In this document: positions 1 through 7,813 of the stretch, piece by piece | Numbering within the stretch: position 1 is the first letter of the stretch | Layout: each line of letters opens with the position of its first letter | Assembly: GCA_965221455.1 (NCBI GenBank) | Contig: OZ244890.1 | Span: forward strand, 620,001-684,000 | DNA from: SMWN01 sp965221455 | GTDB lineage: Bacteria > Pseudomonadota > Gammaproteobacteria > Eutrophobiales > Eutrophobiaceae | Length of the DNA stretch: 64,000 bases | Direction: 5' to 3' | The notes under the pieces: generated by a model | Databases searched by the model: none | What the model was told of the DNA's origin: nothing | The model's input: only the letters and a program-made list of their open reading frames with translations | Made by a program: the position numbers and the translations under genes

Positions 1-1032
1 GGTGCGGCCACCGTAGGCATTCATACAAGTGCTGCCCGTCCCGGCATTACAAGTGCGTGTCTGGTTCTTGTCGGTGATATTACCCACACTCCATTCGCCC
101 CAGATACTAGTATAAATATAGTCATCGCTGGTACTCAGCGCACCGATGACTTGCTTGGTGATTGCCAAGGCACTCGCCCCTTTATTGCACAGCGACGAAC
201 CGGCTGGTACGGTTTGTTCGGTGTTGGACATGGTTCCCCAACGCACTCTTAAATTACCGGTGACGGTACATAAAGTGTCCACCAAGGCCACCGCGTTGCC
301 GGAGGACGGTCGGTAAATCACCATGCCCTCCCCCCGGATGGTCACCCATGTGCTGCGGTTCGGACGGGTCAGACCGAACTTCCGGGCTATGTTGGAGGAG
401 GAGCTTATTGCGAACAGTGTTCCGATATCTGTAGTCGTCTGTTCGGTTGTGATTGAACTATTATCAGGAATGTGGTTGGAGCTACTGGTACTGACCCTGG
501 ACAATTCCAGCTGACCATTGTTGTTGTTGCGGCCAAGGACCACGCTTACGACGTCTGCAGCGCCTATCCTCGTCGCATTAGTATACCCAGCCGGGCCGTT
601 GACGAGATAGTTCTCCCAAAAGGTCTCACTCGGACGGGTCTCGGTGCCCCCGTTGTTGGTGGTGCCAGCACTGTAGGCATTCATACAAGTGTTGCCCGTC
701 CCGGCATTACAGGTGCGTGTCTGGTTTTTGTCGGTGATATTGGCCACACTCCAGGCACTCCAGTCACCAGTCTGCGCCCATGCCGCCGAGTTTGCCAATG
801 TCGCCAGCAGAGCAAAGGCGATCATGACTGTTGTCATCCCGCGCCACCCCTTCGGGGCACTCCTCCAGAGAGGGGAATGGGTCATGCTGTGTTGTGTGCT
901 GAACATATCCGCAGCCACGTGTATTTCGCATTCGGTCATGGCAATGTTGTGTTTGTGCGCGGTGGCGACGCGGTCTGCGCCAGTGCTGCGGTGTGGTGGT
1001 GTGGTGGTGTATTTACGTGTTTTTGTCAGCAT
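1..1032 (-). CDS. Secreted protein with thrombospondin type-1-like repeats (3' end beyond the window)
   Basis: The minus strand is open for 344 codons from an ATG at 1032 to the window edge, with GGAGAG six bases upstream. About 65 residues precede a classic signal peptide (from Met66, cleaved after AWA at about residue 86), so Met66 at 837 is an alternative start. The mature part begins with a WSAWS motif, TRTC and a cysteine pair at about residues 91-115. The same module recurs about 220 residues later (WGEWS from residue 311), with nearly identical DNA at 660-770 and 1-105. WxxWS plus TRTC resembles thrombospondin type-1 repeats, which act in adhesion. The 190 residues between the modules are Ser/Thr/Asn-rich and I do not recognise them. 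Exported to the surface or periplasm by inference. The DNA is visibly richer in GC than its neighbours, so it may have been acquired. Confidence 0.75.
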   Translation of the reverse strand, partial: MLTKTRKYTTTPPHRSTGADRVATAHKHNIAMTECEIHVAADMFSTQHSMTHSPLWRSAPKGWRGMTTVMIAFALLATLANSAAWAQTGDWSAWSVANITDKNQTRTCNAGTGNTCMNAYSAGTTNNGGTETRPSETFWENYLVNGPAGYTNATRIGAADVVSVVLGRNNNNGQLELSRVSTSSSNHIPDNSSITTEQTTTDIGTLFAISSSSNIARKFGLTRPNRSTWVTIRGEGMVIYRPSSGNAVALVDTLCTVTGNLRVRWGTMSNTEQTVPAGSSLCNKGASALAITKQVIGALSTSDDYIYTSIWGEWSVGNITDKNQTRTCNAGTGSTCMNAYGGRT

Positions 1033-1332
1033 TTGATGCTCTCCATACATGTCCAGTATATCCATGTCCAGTATAACCGATTTTCGCCATACCCGCATTT
1101 GTTACCTGGTTGAACAAATGCACCACGCTTTAAGTGGCTCGAAGATCGGGGGCAGGTCAGTGACTGTTCTTCGCAGATCTTTTGTTAGATCTTAAGCGAC
1201 ATACCGAAATCGCTGTTGGCTTCAGTCAACCATGAATCATCCTGACAACATTGAACAGGTTCAATTCCTGCTCTCCGGGACGGCGAGGGATGATACGGAA
1301 ATGCAGGGGAAAACCCCGTAGAAGTGCGTTGA
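1033..1332. other. Intergenic region with a 13-bp direct repeat
   Basis: A 13-bp sequence, CATGTCCAGTATA, occurs twice at 1048-1060 and 1063-1075, two bases apart, just upstream of the gene starting at 1032. Read on the minus strand each copy holds TATACT, a possible -10 box or a regulator half-site. I see no gene in the rest of the stretch. Confidence 0.5.
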
Positions 1333-1863
1333 TTAGCACCGCATATGCATATTTTTTGTTTCGACGTAATGGTCGGCGGAATATTCAAGTGACTTTAACT
1401 CATCCTCATTGAGCTTACGTATTTGTTTCGCCGGCGTTCCAACGTAAAGATAACCGCCTGCCAGTTGCTTGCCAGGTGGAACCAGACTCCCGGCACCGAC
1501 GATCAATCTGTCGCCCAGAACAGCACCATCCATGATCGTGGCTGACATACCGATGAGACAATAATCACCTATAGTACAGGCATGCAGAGTCGCACGGTGC
1601 CCTGCAGTGACACCATCGCCAATACGCAGTGGAAAACCGCCCGGGGTATATTCGCTGTCATGCGTCACATGCAGCACACAGGCATCTTGAATGTTGGTGC
1701 GTTTGCCGATGGTTATTTTTTCTATATCACCTCTAACCACAGTCATCGGCCATATTGAGGAATCTTCGCCTATGGTCACATCACCTATAACCACAGCAGA
1801 TTCATCAACAAACGCTGAATCAGCAATGGCAGGGACCTTATTCTGCAAAGTTCTAATCGTCAT
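1333..1863 (-). CDS. Gamma-carbonic anhydrase-like left-handed beta-helix protein (YrdA/CaiE type)
   Basis: This is a hexapeptide-repeat protein of about 176 residues. The repeated [LIV]-G-x4 steps (VIGDVTIGEDSSIWPMTVVRGD, then DGVTAGHRATLHACTIGDYCLIG) and the closing VGTPAKQIRKL are hallmarks of the YrdA/PaaY branch of the gamma-carbonic anhydrase family. Metal-ligand histidines are visible in the VLHVTHD and GHRATLH segments. Family members are cytosolic trimers with zinc or iron sites; many have no proven activity, so the reaction is left open. I place the start at Met15 of the longest frame (1863), where homologues begin; the 14 residues upstream look non-native. It is transcribed alone, convergent with nothing close by. 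Confidence 0.85.
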   Translation of the reverse strand: MTIRTLQNKVPAIADSAFVDESAVVIGDVTIGEDSSIWPMTVVRGDIEKITIGKRTNIQDACVLHVTHDSEYTPGGFPLRIGDGVTAGHRATLHACTIGDYCLIGMSATIMDGAVLGDRLIVGAGSLVPPGKQLAGGYLYVGTPAKQIRKLNEDELKSLEYSADHYVETKNMHMRC

Positions 1864-2138
1864 TTGAAATCTCACCACGTTTAACAGGCAACGATACTCA
1901 ATCACTCATGCACGACTGTCATGGTTTGAAAATTGTTATTAAAGTATTACAGGGGAAGTTTTAACCACACCTGTTCAAGCGCCCGAGTTTATGCATTCCT
2001 AAACTTTAAAATAAAAAAATTATCGAAAATATTATTGCAAGGGCGAAAGAATCCAGATGCCATTACCCGTCCATGATTGATAACAACTCACCTTCCCGGC
2101 TCGCCTTAAACACGATTTTTCACATATTCAATTCAATT

Positions 2139-2879
2139 TTATTTTCGCTGCCGATCTGCCAGCGCCTTGACAACTTTCTTCACTATGCCCTTTGAACGTC
2201 CGGTTGCATTGGCCTGCACTTCCTTGATGTTCACCGGTTCACCCACAATAATTGCCGCAACCATGCCAAGGGGATAATGTGGATTACATTTATAAATATA
2301 GATGCCTTCTTCGGTCAATGTTACCGAACCATTCTGGCCCAGTTTAAATAACCAGGGTTCTGCTCCTTCGGGAATCAACCCTGCCATTGATACAGAATCA
2401 TGAACCGCCATATTCATCCACTGCACAGTATCGCCCGGATTGATAAAAATGATGTTTGGACTGAAGCTCGTCGCCTGAGCATTAACTCTATGTGTTTTTG
2501 TTTCAGTCGCTACAGGTGCAGACGCTTCTGCTGAAGCTGAATCAACGCCAGCTACTGGAATTCCTTGCGGCCAGGCCTGGTAAATTTCTTCTTCGCTGAC
2601 AACCTCATTATCTTCCACCACCATTGCAGGATATTCAGGATCATAAGCCGACAACCAACCATCTGCAGAGCCATTGACGAGAACGACTTCAGACACGGGC
2701 ACATCTGCAACCATTTCAATGGAACCTTCCTCCGCCATCATGCTCTTCTCCACCACTGCAACCCCGGGTACCGATGATTGAGATTTACCGGTGGATTCAG
2801 GGTCACTACCACCACAGGCTGTAAGGCCTGACACAAATAGGACGGGCACGAAAAATGTTTGTGATTTTCCAATTAACAT
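2139..2879 (-). CDS. Lipoprotein with C-terminal cupredoxin (plastocyanin/pseudoazurin-like) domain
   Basis: A lipoprotein signal (LFVSGLTAC, then GGS) begins at the start chosen here, 2879; a 16-residue upstream extension to 2927 is less likely. A low-complexity Ala/Ser/Glu-rich linker follows. It carries a short module, YDPEYPAMVVEDN, ending in IYQAWPQ, that is shared with the next gene upstream. The last 110 residues form a blue-copper domain: FSPNIIFINPGDTVQW, a His in AVHDSV, and KCNPHYPLGM, giving the Cys-His-Met ligand set of a type 1 copper site. It is probably a periplasmic or membrane-anchored electron carrier, although its redox partner is not evident from the neighbours. Confidence 0.8.
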   Translation of the reverse strand: MLIGKSQTFFVPVLFVSGLTACGGSDPESTGKSQSSVPGVAVVEKSMMAEEGSIEMVADVPVSEVVLVNGSADGWLSAYDPEYPAMVVEDNEVVSEEEIYQAWPQGIPVAGVDSASAEASAPVATETKTHRVNAQATSFSPNIIFINPGDTVQWMNMAVHDSVSMAGLIPEGAEPWLFKLGQNGSVTLTEEGIYIYKCNPHYPLGMVAAIIVGEPVNIKEVQANATGRSKGIVKKVVKALADRQRK

Positions 2880-2994
2880 CACTGCTTTACTTCTCCGAAA
2901 CGGAAAATGTTTTACAACGGACAACAAACATCGACCGACACCAGGAAATCATGCCTGTACACACCGGCATGGTTCATTCACTCACGTATTTAGC

Positions 2995-3258
2995 CTACTG
3001 CGGCCAGGCTTTGTAGATCGCTTCCTGATGAATAACGCTGTTATCCTCGACGACCATTAAAGGATGATCCGGGTCGTAATCAGGCAGTGTTGCATCTGTA
3101 GACATTGTCATGGGTACTGCAGGCACTACAGATGCTTCAGAGCTGCTTGAAGTCGTTGGTTTTGAGCCAGCATCACCACTACCGTCACCGCACGCAACCA
3201 AACCCGATGCTAAAAACCCAAGTATAACAATCAGTTGTATTTTTTTAAAAGACATCAC
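2995..3258 (-). CDS. Short lipoprotein paralogous to the N-terminal half of the cupredoxin lipoprotein
   Basis: An 87-residue ORF starts with a lipoprotein signal ending in SGLVAC-GDG. A Ser/Thr-rich linker follows, then YDPDHPLMVVEDN and, at the very C-terminus, IYKAWPQ. That module is clearly related to the one in the gene just downstream, but the copper domain is absent and the ORF stops right after AWPQ. No remnant of a cupredoxin is visible in the 67 bases that follow. It may be a natural short form, a partner of the longer protein, or a truncated duplicate. Function unknown; an envelope location follows from the lipobox. Confidence 0.65.
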   Translation of the reverse strand: MMSFKKIQLIVILGFLASGLVACGDGSGDAGSKPTTSSSSEASVVPAVPMTMSTDATLPDYDPDHPLMVVEDNSVIHQEAIYKAWPQ

Positions 3259-3865
3259 TTTGTGCTTCTCCCACAGTCTAAATTATTCGGAGTTTATATT
3301 TTCCGAGGCCAAACGGACGCGCATTGTGCCACAAAACACTGTGATTTACCTCATCAAGAACACGCAAAATTTGAGATAATCCTGTTGGATGATGTGACTC
3401 AGTTCGCTCCATTATCACTTCAGAGTTGACGGAATGCGTAAAAACCCCAAATAAGTCGTCCATAATTTTGCACCGGACTGACAGGAAAAAAACAATACCG
3501 TATGACTATCATTGACAGGATTTCCATCAAACAATATCGTGCAAAATACAATGACCGTTTGCAGTATCAAAAATGCGGAAACTGCCTGAAAAAACAATCA
3601 TCCGGTATCTTGACTTTCTTTGCTGGAAATCCGGATATCATCTGGTTTGTAAATGACATCATTCTGATATAAAACATCTGCCCTGAAAAAAAGCACAAAA
3701 CATATTTGATGTTGTATCGCCAGGTATGGAACAACGTATTATCGTTCGAAAAAAGCTATTACAAATTGTCCCGGCACGGCTAAACTGAAAGAAAAAAACG
3801 GCGTGCTTACGTCAATGAATTCGTAAAAAACCTGAATGACCTTGCTTATCCGGAGAATTTAAAAA
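3259..3865. other. Intergenic region, no convincing gene
   Basis: About 600 bases lie between divergently transcribed genes, so promoters for both are expected here. Short open frames exist on both strands (for example 3415-3597 minus) but none shows a domain, a good ribosome-binding site or credible composition. Confidence 0.4.
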
Positions 3866-4747
3866 ATGCTGACAGGCGTAATTGGTTTAGGTGCCATGGG
3901 CGGATACATGGCGATGAATCTTCATAAGACAAGAATGCTACACCGAGTGTGGAATCGTTCCCGGGAAAAAGCTGATGCCTTAAGCCAGAAAACAGGTATC
4001 GTCATCGCCGAAACTCCTGAACAGCTCGCTGCAGACTGTGAACTGATTATTACCTGTGTCTCTCGTGATGCAGATGTATTGGGTGTTATCGAACGCGTCG
4101 CTACAACCATAAGGCCGGATTCCATTGTTGTCGATACTTCGACCGTTGCATCTGATACTGCAAAAAAAGCGGCGGCACTGTTAAGAGACCGCAATGCACA
4201 GTTCCTGGATTGTCCGGTATCAGGCGGCGTGGAAGGCGCAAAGAACGGTACACTGGCAATGATGGCGGGTGGGAATGAAACAGTGCTTGAAAAAGCCCGC
4301 CCAACCCTGGATGCAATCGCGGGAAATATTGTTCATGTCGGACCGATTGGCAGTGGCCAGGCAACCAAAGCCGTTAATCAAATTATGGCTGCAGGAATCA
4401 ATCAGGCGGTCAGCGAGGCATTGGCTTTCGGTGATGCCATGGGACTTGATATGGATAAAGTGGTGGATATTGTGTCAACAGGTGCCGCTGCAAACTGGTT
4501 TCTCGATCACCGGGGGAAAACCATGTTGGCAAGAAAATTCGACCCGGGATTCAAACTCGCCTTACATTACAAAGATCTGGATATATGTAAAAACATGGCT
4601 GCCACAATAAGTGATAACAGCTTGCCGGTGATTGAAATGACTCTGACACATTATAAAAAACTCATGGATGAAGGTTATGGTGAGGAAGACATCTCCGCGC
4701 TCTTTCGCCTTAAACAGAAGCATTTGGAGTACAAGGATAGAAAATAA
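3866..4747 (+). CDS. NAD(P)-dependent beta-hydroxyacid dehydrogenase (3-hydroxyisobutyrate dehydrogenase family)
   Basis: The N-terminus VIGLGAMGGYMAMNL is the Rossmann GxGxMG signature of the family. DCPVSGGVEGAKNGTLAMMAGG is the substrate-binding region, and GSGQATKAVNQ carries the catalytic lysine. The length of 293 residues is standard. Members reduce or oxidise short beta-hydroxyacids such as 3-hydroxyisobutyrate, tartronate semialdehyde or glyoxylate/succinic semialdehyde; the exact substrate cannot be read from the sequence. A GGAG lies about ten bases before the ATG. The gene stands alone, with no pathway partner adjacent. Confidence 0.9.
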   Translation: MLTGVIGLGAMGGYMAMNLHKTRMLHRVWNRSREKADALSQKTGIVIAETPEQLAADCELIITCVSRDADVLGVIERVATTIRPDSIVVDTSTVASDTAKKAAALLRDRNAQFLDCPVSGGVEGAKNGTLAMMAGGNETVLEKARPTLDAIAGNIVHVGPIGSGQATKAVNQIMAAGINQAVSEALAFGDAMGLDMDKVVDIVSTGAAANWFLDHRGKTMLARKFDPGFKLALHYKDLDICKNMAATISDNSLPVIEMTLTHYKKLMDEGYGEEDISALFRLKQKHLEYKDRK

Positions 4748-4932
4748 TTTTATGTCTTCATGACTTTTATGATGGGTTATTTTAGCAGGACTGCAGGCCC
4801 CGGGGATGATGCCACCAAACCAACAATGTTCAAGTCCTATAGATTATGCATCCAATTCAGTATCAGCCGGACAAAACACCCTTGTCGGCACTTTTTTTCG
4901 CTAATATTTGCCATAATGCCAGCCTTGAATTT

Positions 4933-5802
4933 TTATTTATTGGCTTTCAAATTCATGTTGCATGAACATTCATTGACGATGCGATCTATCAGGCTTGTTA
5001 CTAACTGATACAGGTATTCTCCTTTAGAATAATTCGCTTCGGCAATAAATTGACAACGGTTGTCTCTATGCAGTTTTTCCACGCTCTTCTTCCTTTCCGA
5101 CTCTTCACGTGTCATTCGTGTCCCTTGTTTGGCTGGATAAACAGCGATGGAGTATCCTCCCTTGTGGTTCATCATTTTCATGGCAGGTACATCGGTATCA
5201 CCATCACCAATGTATATCATCTGTGAAAATGGTATCGGTCGCCTGGATTCAGGAGTGAATTCATTTATTCTTGAATTGTCCCAACTGTTCTCAATACCTT
5301 TGTTGATCCGAAATAAATATTGAACTTTAGTTGTATAGTTTATTGATCGGGCGGGGAATACAGCAACGTCATTGGCATCATAGACAAAACCGGAAGCAAA
5401 AATATGCTTAAAGTTTTTTCCAATTTCACTTCCTTCAATCATTTCTTCCAGACCTGATGAGATAATGTAATGTTCAATATTGGCGATTTCTTTTGTATAT
5501 TGCCTGATTATCCTGAACCAGTCCTGTACACCGCTAAAAAATTTTATGGATTTACCATGTTCTCCAAGAGATTTTTTGTTGAAAGGTCTGTCCTTTTCAC
5601 GTGCCTTTTCCAACATGAGTTGCATATAAGCGAGGATCTGATCCATGTCATGTCTCGCGGCATGTTCATTAACTTCCGCCCAAAAAGTACTTTTGTCTAT
5701 TCCCAAGTCGGGTATAAAACTGTTTTCCTGCATATTGCCCCTGATGAGGGTGCCATCAAAATCGTAACAAATAGCAATGGCTGGTTTTTGCTTCCTACTC
5801 AT
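4933..5802 (-). CDS. HAD-superfamily phosphatase
   Basis: The HAD motifs are in order: I, YDFDGTLIRG near the N-terminus; II, the SSG of HYIISSGLEE; III region lysine; IV, YIGDGDTDVPAMKMM. With about 70 residues of helical cap between motifs I and II it resembles the phosphoserine phosphatase-like branch. At 289 residues it is longer than SerB catalytic cores. Substrate unknown; cytosolic. Its ATG overlaps the stop of a 42-codon ORF upstream (ATGA), suggesting translational coupling. Confidence 0.85.
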   Translation of the reverse strand: MSRKQKPAIAICYDFDGTLIRGNMQENSFIPDLGIDKSTFWAEVNEHAARHDMDQILAYMQLMLEKAREKDRPFNKKSLGEHGKSIKFFSGVQDWFRIIRQYTKEIANIEHYIISSGLEEMIEGSEIGKNFKHIFASGFVYDANDVAVFPARSINYTTKVQYLFRINKGIENSWDNSRINEFTPESRRPIPFSQMIYIGDGDTDVPAMKMMNHKGGYSIAVYPAKQGTRMTREESERKKSVEKLHRDNRCQFIAEANYSKGEYLYQLVTSLIDRIVNECSCNMNLKANK

Positions 5803-5927
5803 AATCCCAATTCCTTCAAGTTCTCAAATAGCTTGATTTGTTCTTCTCTACAAGAGCGCATGGAAATTTTTTCGGCCTCTAATCGCACCTGCCAAATTCT
5901 GTTCTTCGCCGTTGGTGTCTTTGTCAT
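5799..5927 (-). CDS. Small basic ORF coupled to the HAD phosphatase gene
   Basis: A 42-codon ORF begins at ATG 5927 and its TGA overlaps the start codon of the HAD phosphatase gene as ATGA. The product (MTKTPTAKNRIWQVRLEAEK, then about 22 charged residues ending KELGL) is helical and basic, with no recognised domain. An in-frame TAG lies just upstream, so it cannot be a 3' remnant of a longer frame in this register. The ribosome-binding site is weak. It could be a leader peptide or a genuine small partner protein. Confidence 0.4.
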   Translation of the reverse strand: MTKTPTAKNRIWQVRLEAEKISMRSCREEQIKLFENLKELGL

Positions 5928-6302
5928 TTCCAGCTATAATATAACAGTGAAATGGATAGTTTGTGTCCATTATCCCTAAAAATATCGCTATCGCCATTTT
6001 TCATCATTCGCCTGTTTTAATTCACCAGGCGGCACATTTCTCTTTTGCATACGAGTCATGACACTCACTGCCCGGATTGATTCCAATCCTTAAAAGTCTT
6101 TGAAGAAAGAATCACTTATCGAGACATGGTTGCAGTATCACCTGAACCGAGAACTTTAAAACTTTTTGGCGGTCATTGGACAGGGTTGAACAAATATTGA
6201 CGATCATCAATATTTGTGCAAAATAGGCGGTCCCCAAGTGGTACAAGAATTGCGATAAAACTTGATTTAAATTTCACTTTTACAGAATAGCAGGTACTCG
6301 GC
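5928..6302. other. Intergenic region upstream of the ABC exporter operon, with a perfect inverted repeat
   Basis: There is no gene here. At 6190-6217 an 11-base inverted repeat, ACAAATATTGA / TCAATATTTGT with six bases between, sits about 85 bases before the ABC ATPase start. It is too AT-rich for a terminator stem and could be an operator for the operon. Confidence 0.4.
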
Positions 6303-7073
6303 TTGACTGAAGATATGCAGCAGACACTCATCGAGGTGAAAGCGCTCGATAAAAAATTTGGCGCCATACATGCCGTTAGAAATCTTTCTTTTTCCGTTAA
6401 AAGAGGGGAAGTATTGGGTTTTCTTGGTCCTAACGGCGCTGGCAAATCCACCACCATGAAAATGATCACCGGTTTCCTGGAACCGACATCCGGAACCGTT
6501 TCCGTGTGTGGTCATGACATTCTTGAAGATCCCATCGAGGTCAAAAAGAAAATCGGTTATCTACCTGAAGGCGCACCCTCATATGGTGAGATGACGGTCA
6601 AAAACTTTCTCGGCTTTATTGCAGAAATTCGCGGTATGCAGGGTAAAGAGAAACAAAGTCGTGTTGATGAGATTATTAAAAAGATCAATCTTGAGTCTGT
6701 GCGTAATCAGACCATTGATACTTTGTCCAAAGGATTTAAAAGGCGCGTGGGAGTGGCTCACTCATTAATACACGATCCTGAAGTATTGATTATGGATGAA
6801 CCTACAGATGGTCTTGATCCGAATCAAAAACATGAAGTGCGAGAGCTCATTAAAGAAATGGCTGCGCATAAAGCAATCGTTATCTCCACACATATACTGG
6901 AAGAAGTTGATGCCATTTGTACACGCGCAATCATTATTGCTTCAGGACAACTCTTGTTTGATGGCACGCCCGCAGAATTGTTGGCTAAATCCGACACTGG
7001 CAGAATGGATGATGTCTTCCGTGAAATCACTACCAGGTTTTATGCAGATAAAGGGGAAGTGGCGCAGTCATGA
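6303..7073 (+). CDS. ABC-2 type transporter ATP-binding protein (GldA-like)
   Basis: Walker A GPNGAGKST is at about residues 42-50, the signature is LSKGFKRRVGVA, Walker B is VLIMDEPTDGLDP, and the switch histidine is in STHILEE. The 256-residue length fits a stand-alone ATPase. The start at 6303 is a TTG with AGG eight bases upstream; ATG 6315 is the alternative. It overlaps the permease gene by ATGA, and the next two genes follow within 25 bases, giving a four-gene operon. The set resembles GldA/GldF/GldG-type ABC systems, widely conserved in Gammaproteobacteria outside gliding bacteria, with unknown cargo. Confidence 0.93.
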   Translation: MTEDMQQTLIEVKALDKKFGAIHAVRNLSFSVKRGEVLGFLGPNGAGKSTTMKMITGFLEPTSGTVSVCGHDILEDPIEVKKKIGYLPEGAPSYGEMTVKNFLGFIAEIRGMQGKEKQSRVDEIIKKINLESVRNQTIDTLSKGFKRRVGVAHSLIHDPEVLIMDEPTDGLDPNQKHEVRELIKEMAAHKAIVISTHILEEVDAICTRAIIIASGQLLFDGTPAELLAKSDTGRMDDVFREITTRFYADKGEVAQS

Positions 7074-7804
7074 ATAATATCAAGGCTATTTTCAAAAGAG
7101 AATTTTCGGCGTATTTTGCCACACCTGTTGCCTATGTTTTTATCGTCATATTCCTTTTTCTGACAGGTATTTTCACTTTTTACATTGGTGCTTTCTTTGA
7201 CAGAAACCAGGCAGACCTGGATCCATTCTTTCGTTTTCATCCCTGGCTTTATTTGTTTCTGATCCCGGCCATTGCCATGCGACTTTGGTCTGAAGAAAGA
7301 AAGACTGGCAGCATTGAGCTACTCATGACTTTGCCTATTCCGATTCATCATGCCGTGATTGGTAAATTTCTTGCGGCCTGGTGCTTCACTTCTGTTGCGA
7401 TCATCTTGACCTTTCCTATCTGGATCAGCGTTAATTATCTTGGCAGCCCGGATAACCGGGTCATTCTGGCGAGTTATATCGGCAGTCTGCTGATGGCGGG
7501 CGGCTTCCTGGCCATTGGCTCCTGCATCTCTGCGTTGAGCAAGAATCAGGTTATTGCCTTTGTCATTAGTCTGGTGATTTCATTCCTGTTTTTACTCAGT
7601 GGTTTTCCATTGGTGATAGATTTTTTCACTGGTTGGGCACCTCAAGCTGTCGTCGATGCAATTGCGTCTTTCAGTTTTCTCACTCATTTTGAATCGATTA
7701 AAAAAGGCGTAATCGATATTCGGGATATTATCTACTTCACGGCACTGATCAGCTTCTGGCTTTACGCCAATATCGTCATCATTGATGCAAAGAAAGCCAG
7801 TTGA
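7070..7804 (+). CDS. ABC-2 type permease (GldF-like)
   Basis: A 244-residue protein with six hydrophobic segments, beginning IKAIFKREFSAYFATPVAYVF, the typical N-terminus of this permease family. RLWSEERKTGSIELLMTLPI is the conserved cytoplasmic loop after the second segment. It forms the membrane channel for the ATPase encoded just upstream, to which it is translationally coupled by a 4-base overlap. It is an inner-membrane protein; the cargo is unknown. Confidence 0.9.
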   Translation: MNNIKAIFKREFSAYFATPVAYVFIVIFLFLTGIFTFYIGAFFDRNQADLDPFFRFHPWLYLFLIPAIAMRLWSEERKTGSIELLMTLPIPIHHAVIGKFLAAWCFTSVAIILTFPIWISVNYLGSPDNRVILASYIGSLLMAGGFLAIGSCISALSKNQVIAFVISLVISFLFLLSGFPLVIDFFTGWAPQAVVDAIASFSFLTHFESIKKGVIDIRDIIYFTALISFWLYANIVIIDAKKAS

Positions 7805-7813
7805 GGATTACAC

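Noticed and set aside
472..1113. 213-codon plus-strand ORF
   Set aside because: It is the antisense shadow of the secreted-protein gene, which has a ribosome-binding site, a signal peptide and repeats on the minus strand.
3278..3597. Two overlapping minus-strand ORFs
   Set aside because: No recognisable features, weak starts, atypical composition.
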